A DNA stretch of 64,000 bases from an uncultured Lachnoclostridium sp. GTDB taxonomy: Bacteria; Bacillota; Clostridia; Lachnospirales; Lachnospiraceae. The notes beneath the pieces were generated by a model. That model was given only the letters and a program-made list of their open reading frames with translations, searched no databases and was not told the DNA's origin. The DNA lies in assembly GCA_948330435.1 (NCBI GenBank), contig CAOJBY010000001.1:124001-188000 (forward strand). Reading direction: 5' to 3'. This document shows positions 59,145 through 64,000 of the stretch, piece by piece. Position numbers and translations under genes: made by a program. Positions within the stretch are counted from its first letter, which is position 1, and every line of letters starts with the position of its first letter.

Positions 59145-61061
59145 TTAAATATCCAGATTCTTTACATACTTGGCATTTGTTTCTATAAATTCCCGTCTTG
59201 GTTCTACTTTATCTCCCATAAGAGTTGTAAATGTCAAATCAATCTCTGCAGAATTGGTATCATCTATCATTACACGTTTCAGAATTCGATGCTCCGGATC
59301 CATCGTAGTCTCCCAAAGCTGATCCGCATCCATCTCTCCAAGACCTTTATAACGCTGAATCTTATTACTTTGATCCCGACCCACTTCGGTTAAAATCTGA
59401 TTCAACTCTTCATCACTGTAGGCATACCATACTTTCTTATTTTTCTCTAGCTTATAAAGTGGAGGCTGTGCCAGATATACATATCCCTCTTTAATAAGAT
59501 CAGGCATAAAACGATAGATAAATGTTAAAAGCAGAGTACTGATATGTGCTCCATCCACATCCGCATCAGTCATAAGAATAATCTTATGATACCGAAGCTT
59601 CGTTATATCAAAATCCTCATGAATACCTGTTCCAAAAGCCGTAATCATAGCTTTGATCTCTGCATTCGCATAGATTTTGTCCAATCTTGCTTTCTCCACA
59701 TTCAAGATCTTCCCCCGCAAGGGAAGAATAGCCTGTGTTGCACGAGAACGGGCCGTTTTTGCGGATCCTCCTGCGGAGTCTCCCTCCACGATATAGATCT
59801 CACAATTTTCCGGATTCTTATCGGAACAATCTGCCAGCTTCCCGGGCAGAGCCATACCATCAAGAGCCGTTTTCCTTCTTGTTAAATCACGAGCTTTTCT
59901 TGCAGCATCCCTGGCTCGTTGAGCCAAAATGGATTTTTCAAGAATTACCTTGGCAACAACCGGATTTTGCTCCAGGAAAATCATCAACTGCTCGGAAACC
60001 ACATTATCTACAGCCCCTCTGGCTTCACTATTACCTAATTTCTGCTTCGTCTGGCCCTCAAATTGAGGCTCGGCAACCTTGATACTGATAATTGCCGTTA
60101 AGCCTTCGCGGATATCTTCACCGCTTAAGGAAGGTTCATTATCTTTTAAAAGTTTATTCTTTCTCGCATAATCATTGAAAGTCTTTGTAAGAGCATTCTT
60201 AAAACCTGTTAAATGGGTTCCTCCCTCAGGAGTGTTAATATTATTTACAAAGCTATAGCAGTTCTCTGTATAAGAGTCATTATGCTGCATGGAAACCTCT
60301 ACATATACATCATTTACCATGCCTTCACAGTAAATAATTGAATCATAAAGACTGGTTTTTGAACGGTTGAGATATTCCACAAACTGACGGATTCCGCCTT
60401 CATAACAAAATTCTTTTACAACCTCATTTTCTTCTCTTTTATCTCTCAGAATAATATTTAATCCCTTTGTAAGGAAAGCCATCTCTCGAAGACGTATTTT
60501 TAAAGTATCATAATCAAAAACTGTCTCCTCAAAAATCTCTTTATCTGGAAGAAAAACTACAGTTGTACCTGTCTTTTCCGGATCACAGGTTCCGATTTCT
60601 TTTAGCTTATAGATTACATGACCTCGCTCATAGCGTTGTCTGTATATTTTACCATCAATATAGATGGTAACCTCCAGCCATTCAGAGAGAGCATTTACTA
60701 CAGAAGCACCAACTCCATGAAGTCCGCCAGATACTTTATATCCTCCACCCCCAAATTTACCTCCTGCATGAAGAATCGTAAATACCACTTCTACTGCAGG
60801 TATTCCCGCTTTATGATTAATTCCTACTGGAATTCCCCGACCATCATCAATAACTGTAATCGAATTATCTTCATTGATGGATACATCAATATTTTTACAA
60901 AAGCCAGCCAGTGCTTCATCTACGGAATTGTCTACTATCTCATATACCAGATGATGAAGTCCTCTTGCAGAGGTGCTTCCAATATACATTCCAGGTCTCT
61001 TCCGAACTGCTTCCAATCCCTCCAAAATCTGAATTTGATCTGCACCGTACTCTGTATTCAT
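59145..61061 (-). CDS. gyrB: DNA gyrase subunit B
   Basis: 638 aa, the short Gram-positive form. GHKL ATPase domain (VRKRPGMYIGST; EIVDNSVDEALAG with the catalytic Glu; DDGRGIP; GGLHGVGASVVNALS), transducer domain, and TOPRIM domain (YIVEGDSAGGSAK, PLRGKILNVEKA, MTDADVDGAHI). The tail has QRYKGLGEM and the terminal NAKYVKNLDI. It hydrolyses ATP to drive strand passage with GyrA. AGGAGG precedes the ATG. Confidence 0.98.
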   Translation of the reverse strand: MNTEYGADQIQILEGLEAVRKRPGMYIGSTSARGLHHLVYEIVDNSVDEALAGFCKNIDVSINEDNSITVIDDGRGIPVGINHKAGIPAVEVVFTILHAGGKFGGGGYKVSGGLHGVGASVVNALSEWLEVTIYIDGKIYRQRYERGHVIYKLKEIGTCDPEKTGTTVVFLPDKEIFEETVFDYDTLKIRLREMAFLTKGLNIILRDKREENEVVKEFCYEGGIRQFVEYLNRSKTSLYDSIIYCEGMVNDVYVEVSMQHNDSYTENCYSFVNNINTPEGGTHLTGFKNALTKTFNDYARKNKLLKDNEPSLSGEDIREGLTAIISIKVAEPQFEGQTKQKLGNSEARGAVDNVVSEQLMIFLEQNPVVAKVILEKSILAQRARDAARKARDLTRRKTALDGMALPGKLADCSDKNPENCEIYIVEGDSAGGSAKTARSRATQAILPLRGKILNVEKARLDKIYANAEIKAMITAFGTGIHEDFDITKLRYHKIILMTDADVDGAHISTLLLTFIYRFMPDLIKEGYVYLAQPPLYKLEKNKKVWYAYSDEELNQILTEVGRDQSNKIQRYKGLGEMDADQLWETTMDPEHRILKRVMIDDTNSAEIDLTFTTLMGDKVEPRREFIETNAKYVKNLDI

Positions 61062-61116
61062 ATATAACCTCCTATTTTTATTCCACAGTAATAACCTTTA
61101 TTTCTGTTGTTTCTTT

Positions 61117-62202
61117 CTAATTTTCACTGTACACGGAACCATCCACAACCCGAAATATTCTATTGATGGCAAATCTGTGATTAACAAACTCATCCAGACC
61201 GGTACAAGTAATCATAGTCTGGATATCATGAATGCTGTTTAATAAATAGTTTTGCCGATTGTGATCAAGTTCAGACAATACATCATCCAATAATAACACT
61301 GGCGTATCCTGAATTATTTTCTTTACCAATTCTATCTCTGATAATTTCAGAGATAGAGCTGCTGTTCTCTGCTGCCCCTGAGATCCAAATTTACGAATAT
61401 CTACATGATTAATTATAAATCGAATATCATCCCTGTGAGGACCTACTGTAGAAGTCTTCATTTTCAGATCCCGATCCCGATTTTTTTGTATAGAATCATA
61501 AAATTCTTCCACTGAAATATTTTTTTCGTAAAATATTTCAAGTTTTTCCTTTCCTCCTGAAAGCTTACCATGAATTTCAGAAAGAATATCACTTAAACCA
61601 CTGATAAATGTTTCCCGGCCGTCTATAATCTTCTTTCCATATTCCACTAACTGCATATCCCAAATATCCAGGGTATCTTTCAGATCTGTACGAAAAGGTA
61701 AATCTTTTAGAAGCTTATTTCTTTGAACAACAATATGGTTATAACTAACAAGATTATGAAGATAAACTCTGTCTAATTGACATAATTCCAAATCCAGGAA
61801 TCTTCTTCTTTCTCCCGGACCTTGTTTTATAATACCTAGATCTTCTGGAGAAAAAAATACAAAATTAGCAATTCCAAATAAATCCCCTGCCTTTTTTATA
61901 GGGACTCCATTGACTGCAATTCCTTTGGTTTTATTTTTCTTTAAATGAATATCAATACGGTAATCCATGGAACCTTTTTTTACAAGAGTTCTCAGATGTC
62001 CTTCCTGCTCTCCAAAAAGGATCATATCCCGGTCTCTGCTTCCCTTATGGGATTTTGTAGTTCCACTTAAATAAACAGCTTCCAGAATATTTGTTTTTCC
62101 CTGAGCATTATTTCCATAAAAAATATTTGTTTTTTTATCAAATATCAACTTTAACTCTCGGTAATTTCGGAAATTTTTAAGTTCTATGGATTGTATAATC
62201 AT
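61117..62202 (-). CDS. recF: DNA replication and repair protein RecF
   Basis: 361 aa. ABC-type ATPase of the SMC-like group: Walker A YGNNAQGKTN (29-38), signature SQGQQRTAALS, and Walker B VLLLDDVLSELD. It loads RecA at gaps with RecO and RecR. It overlaps the preceding S4-protein gene (ATGA) and precedes gyrB, the standard oriC-proximal order. Length is standard. Confidence 0.97.
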   Translation of the reverse strand: MIIQSIELKNFRNYRELKLIFDKKTNIFYGNNAQGKTNILEAVYLSGTTKSHKGSRDRDMILFGEQEGHLRTLVKKGSMDYRIDIHLKKNKTKGIAVNGVPIKKAGDLFGIANFVFFSPEDLGIIKQGPGERRRFLDLELCQLDRVYLHNLVSYNHIVVQRNKLLKDLPFRTDLKDTLDIWDMQLVEYGKKIIDGRETFISGLSDILSEIHGKLSGGKEKLEIFYEKNISVEEFYDSIQKNRDRDLKMKTSTVGPHRDDIRFIINHVDIRKFGSQGQQRTAALSLKLSEIELVKKIIQDTPVLLLDDVLSELDHNRQNYLLNSIHDIQTMITCTGLDEFVNHRFAINRIFRVVDGSVYSEN

Positions 62203-62408
62203 ACTATCTTTATTTCCTGTCCATTATAAGAGAAAACATCACCAGTATGCAGCTTTTTTCCTCTCTGATATTCTGTTTTACCATTCACTTTTACTTTTCC
62301 ATCTTGTATTACAAACTTTGCATCTACACCGGAATCCACCAATCCGGCCAATTTCAAAGCCTGACCCAACTTTATAAATTCATCACGAATCTGAATTTCT
62401 TCCCTCAT
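62199..62408 (-). CDS. yaaA: S4-domain RNA-binding protein (YaaA type)
   Basis: 69 aa, a lone S4 domain. LGQALKLAGLVDSGVDAKFVI and KVNGKTEYQRGKKLHTGDVF match the small S4 protein encoded between dnaN and recF in Firmicutes (B. subtilis YaaA, implicated in ribosome assembly). It overlaps recF by 4 bases and follows dnaN at 14 bases. Confidence 0.94.
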   Translation of the reverse strand: MREEIQIRDEFIKLGQALKLAGLVDSGVDAKFVIQDGKVKVNGKTEYQRGKKLHTGDVFSYNGQEIKIV

Positions 62409-62422
62409 TATTAATACATCCT

Positions 62423-63535
62423 TTAATTTACCGCACTATTGAAATTTACAGGCAATATCAGATAAATATAAGATTCCTGCTCATCCCGAATAAAACAAGG
62501 TGCCTTTGGATTCACCATATAAAGAGTCACCATTTCATCATCAATTACACGAAGAGCATCAATCAAAAACTTAGGATTAAAGCCTATCAATATATCTTTT
62601 CCCTCTTTCTCAATTACAATTTCCTCATTCATGGAACCAAGTCCCGATGTAATCTTTAAATGCATCTCCCCGTCTTCTACATGAATAATAATAGGCTTTT
62701 TATCTCCTTCTTTTACAAGAAGTGTAGCACGATCAATACAATTCAAAAGTTCTTTTTTATTAATATTCACCTTTGTCTCATAATCGTTTGAAAGCATCTG
62801 ATCTATTCGGAAATACTCTCCTTCAATCAGACGAGATACAACTACTGTATCATCAAATTCAAAAACAATATGATTTTTTGTAAAATAGATATGTACAAAT
62901 GAATCTATCTCTCCGGAAAGAATTTTACTAATCTCCATAAGTGTTTTTCCCGGAACAATTACTTTTTTCGAATCATAGCTTTCTTTTAATTTCAGATTAC
63001 GGATAGAAACTCTATGACCATCCAGAGATACAACTTTAAGATTCTCATCCTTTAACTCAAAAAGTTCACCTGTCATCATTTTATTATTTTCATTATCTGA
63101 AATAGAAAAAATAGTTTGCTTGATAACCTCTTTTAAGCTAAACTGGGAAACCTCAATATATCCTTCTTTTTCAATATAAGGAAGATAGGAAAAATCTTCA
63201 CCTGATTTTCCTGAAATATTGAATTTAGCTTTTTCGCAGGTAATCTTTGTCTGAAAATTTTCATCTGTCTCAACGATTACATCGTTGTCAGGAAGTTTTC
63301 TTATAATTTCAGAAAATATTTTTGCATCAATGGCTACAATTCCTTTTTCCTGGATGTCTCCCTCTATGATCGTCTCTATTCCAAGTTCCATGTCATTGGA
63401 TGTTAATTTAATTTTATTTGTAGATGCATCAATTAAAATACATTCCAAAATAGACATTGTCGTTTTGGAGGGAACGGCTTTTAAAACAATGTTAACACCT
63501 TTCAGAAGATCTGTTTTTTTACAGATGAATTTCAT
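62423..63535 (-). CDS. dnaN: DNA polymerase III beta subunit (sliding clamp)
   Basis: 370 aa, three-domain clamp. Segments MKFICKKTDLLKGVNIV, VAIDAKIFSEIIRKLPD, GKSGEDFSYLP and the C-terminal hydrophobic-pocket region FIRDEQESYIYLILPV (in which Met/Pro residues of partner binding lie) are typical. It tethers DNA polymerase to DNA. The ATG at 63535 is preferred (AAGGAG 11 bases upstream and the family N-terminus); the frame extends to 63577. It lies directly downstream of the oriC spacer. Confidence 0.97.
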   Translation of the reverse strand: MKFICKKTDLLKGVNIVLKAVPSKTTMSILECILIDASTNKIKLTSNDMELGIETIIEGDIQEKGIVAIDAKIFSEIIRKLPDNDVIVETDENFQTKITCEKAKFNISGKSGEDFSYLPYIEKEGYIEVSQFSLKEVIKQTIFSISDNENNKMMTGELFELKDENLKVVSLDGHRVSIRNLKLKESYDSKKVIVPGKTLMEISKILSGEIDSFVHIYFTKNHIVFEFDDTVVVSRLIEGEYFRIDQMLSNDYETKVNINKKELLNCIDRATLLVKEGDKKPIIIHVEDGEMHLKITSGLGSMNEEIVIEKEGKDILIGFNPKFLIDALRVIDDEMVTLYMVNPKAPCFIRDEQESYIYLILPVNFNSAVN

Positions 63536-63794
63536 AACGTGGAAAACTCCTTTCGTATGTATATATAGATAAAACAATCAGTAGTATTCTTAGTAGAGAC
63601 TGTGAATATGTTGAAAACTGATTTCAGCCCTTTAAATAAGGGATTTTTATAAAGGACAAGTATGTGAAAAACCTTTAAAAACCTCTGTATAACCAGGAAA
63701 GTTATACACCTATTTAAAAGTACTATAAAGTTTTACTATGGTTATCCATATATTATCCACAGATATATGAACATAATTATATTCAGATCTTATA
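63536..63794. other. dnaA-dnaN intergenic region with DnaA boxes, part of oriC
   Basis: The 259-base AT-rich spacer has a perfect DnaA box TTATCCACA (63753-63761), near matches TTATCCATA (63742-63750) and TTATACACC (63702-63710), and ATATTCACA on the minus strand (63601-63609). In Bacillus-type chromosomes the dnaA-dnaN spacer carries one half of the bipartite origin including the unwinding site. The other half, upstream of dnaA, is outside the window. Confidence 0.75.
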
Positions 63795-64000
63795 TTAATT
63801 TGGATAGATCTTTTTCTTTAGAGTTTGAATGAGATGAAGAGTAGAATCATTGTTTTTCATTTCATTCGAAATTTTTTCAACTCCATGCATAACAGTTGTA
63901 TGATCTCTTCCTCCTAAAAGTTCTCCAATCATTTTATAAGAAGTTCCATGATTCTGGCAAAGATACATGGCAATTTGACGGGGGTATACAATATCTGCTG
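63795..64000 (-). CDS. dnaA: Chromosomal replication initiator DnaA, C-terminal part (cut by window end)
   Basis: Only the last 68 or so residues are inside the window. They form domain IV, the DNA-binding part: YPRQIAMYLC, SYKMIGELLGGRDHTTVMHG (the DnaA signature) and a final helix ending KKKIYPN. The start lies beyond 64000. The protein binds DnaA boxes and opens oriC; boxes are present just downstream of this gene. Confidence 0.97.
   Translation of the reverse strand, partial: ADIVYPRQIAMYLCQNHGTSYKMIGELLGGRDHTTVMHGVEKISNEMKNNDSTLHLIQTLKKKIYPN

Overview
The window is chromosomal DNA from a low-to-mid GC Gram-positive anaerobe, most likely a member of the Clostridia (Lachnospiraceae-like). 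The evidence is the gene order dnaA-dnaN-S4 protein-recF-gyrB-gyrA at the right end, a large Bacillus/Clostridium-type SRP RNA, two LytS/YesM + YesN two-component systems, lipoprotein-type sugar binding proteins, and VanW and SleB-like envelope proteins. The family assignment is inference; no 16S gene is present. The replication origin lies at the right edge. dnaA (cut by the window end) and the dnaA-dnaN spacer, which holds DnaA boxes, sit there. Nearly all genes are on the minus strand, co-directional with a fork moving leftwards from oriC. The exceptions are a cut lacI-type gene, an araC-type gene and one large membrane protein gene.

Layout from left to right: (1) 1-716, end of a LacI-family regulator, then a shared terminator. 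(2) 880-6603, a five-gene GDP-L-fucose operon (manC, gmd, fcl, manA and a phosphohexomutase) that leads from fructose-6-P to GDP-fucose, with a divergent AraC-type regulator at 6768-7637. (3) 7652-19644, a sugar uptake region: SGNH hydrolase, FucU-like mutarotase, a decayed second SGNH gene, an ABC transporter (binding protein, two permeases, double ATPase), and its sensory set (membrane-anchored binding protein, histidine kinase, response regulator). (4) 19672-24627, a DUF1002 protein, a lipase-like hydrolase, a cytidylate-kinase-like protein and a large polytopic membrane protein. (5) 24753-33362, tRNA-Pro and a tightly packed housekeeping/envelope operon (radical SAM, DnaQ-like exonuclease, 33-aa membrane peptide, VanW, AIR-synthase-like, Lrp, aminotransferase, TrmL, SleB-like), followed by SRP RNA at 33436-33705.

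(6) 33766-45840, a second sugar locus: D-lyxose isomerase-like enzyme, DUF4432 epimerase-like protein, PfkB kinase, YjbQ protein, an amidohydrolase-fold protein with an altered metal site, an ABC transporter, and a regulatory trio. The trio is a response regulator, a histidine kinase with almost no extracytoplasmic part, and a double ABC-ATPase homologue that has lost its nucleotide-binding motifs. This trio is the most unusual system in the window. (7) 45873-47786, the last two steps of purine synthesis as two separate proteins, a stand-alone AICAR transformylase and an archaeal-type IMP cyclohydrolase. (8) 47836-54218, a seven-gene overlapping operon for an unidentified glycoconjugate. (9) 54321-56485, DUF2975 + small Cro-type regulator + DUF4153-type membrane protein. 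(10) 56613-64000, gyrA, gyrB, recF, S4 protein, dnaN, oriC spacer and dnaA.

Both sugar loci are built alike: the regulatory genes come first, then a spacer with a good -10 but no good -35, then the transporter, which suggests activation by the AraC-type response regulators. Several operon borders place a promoter inside or directly against the preceding terminator. No CRISPR arrays, prophage genes or insertion sequences were seen.
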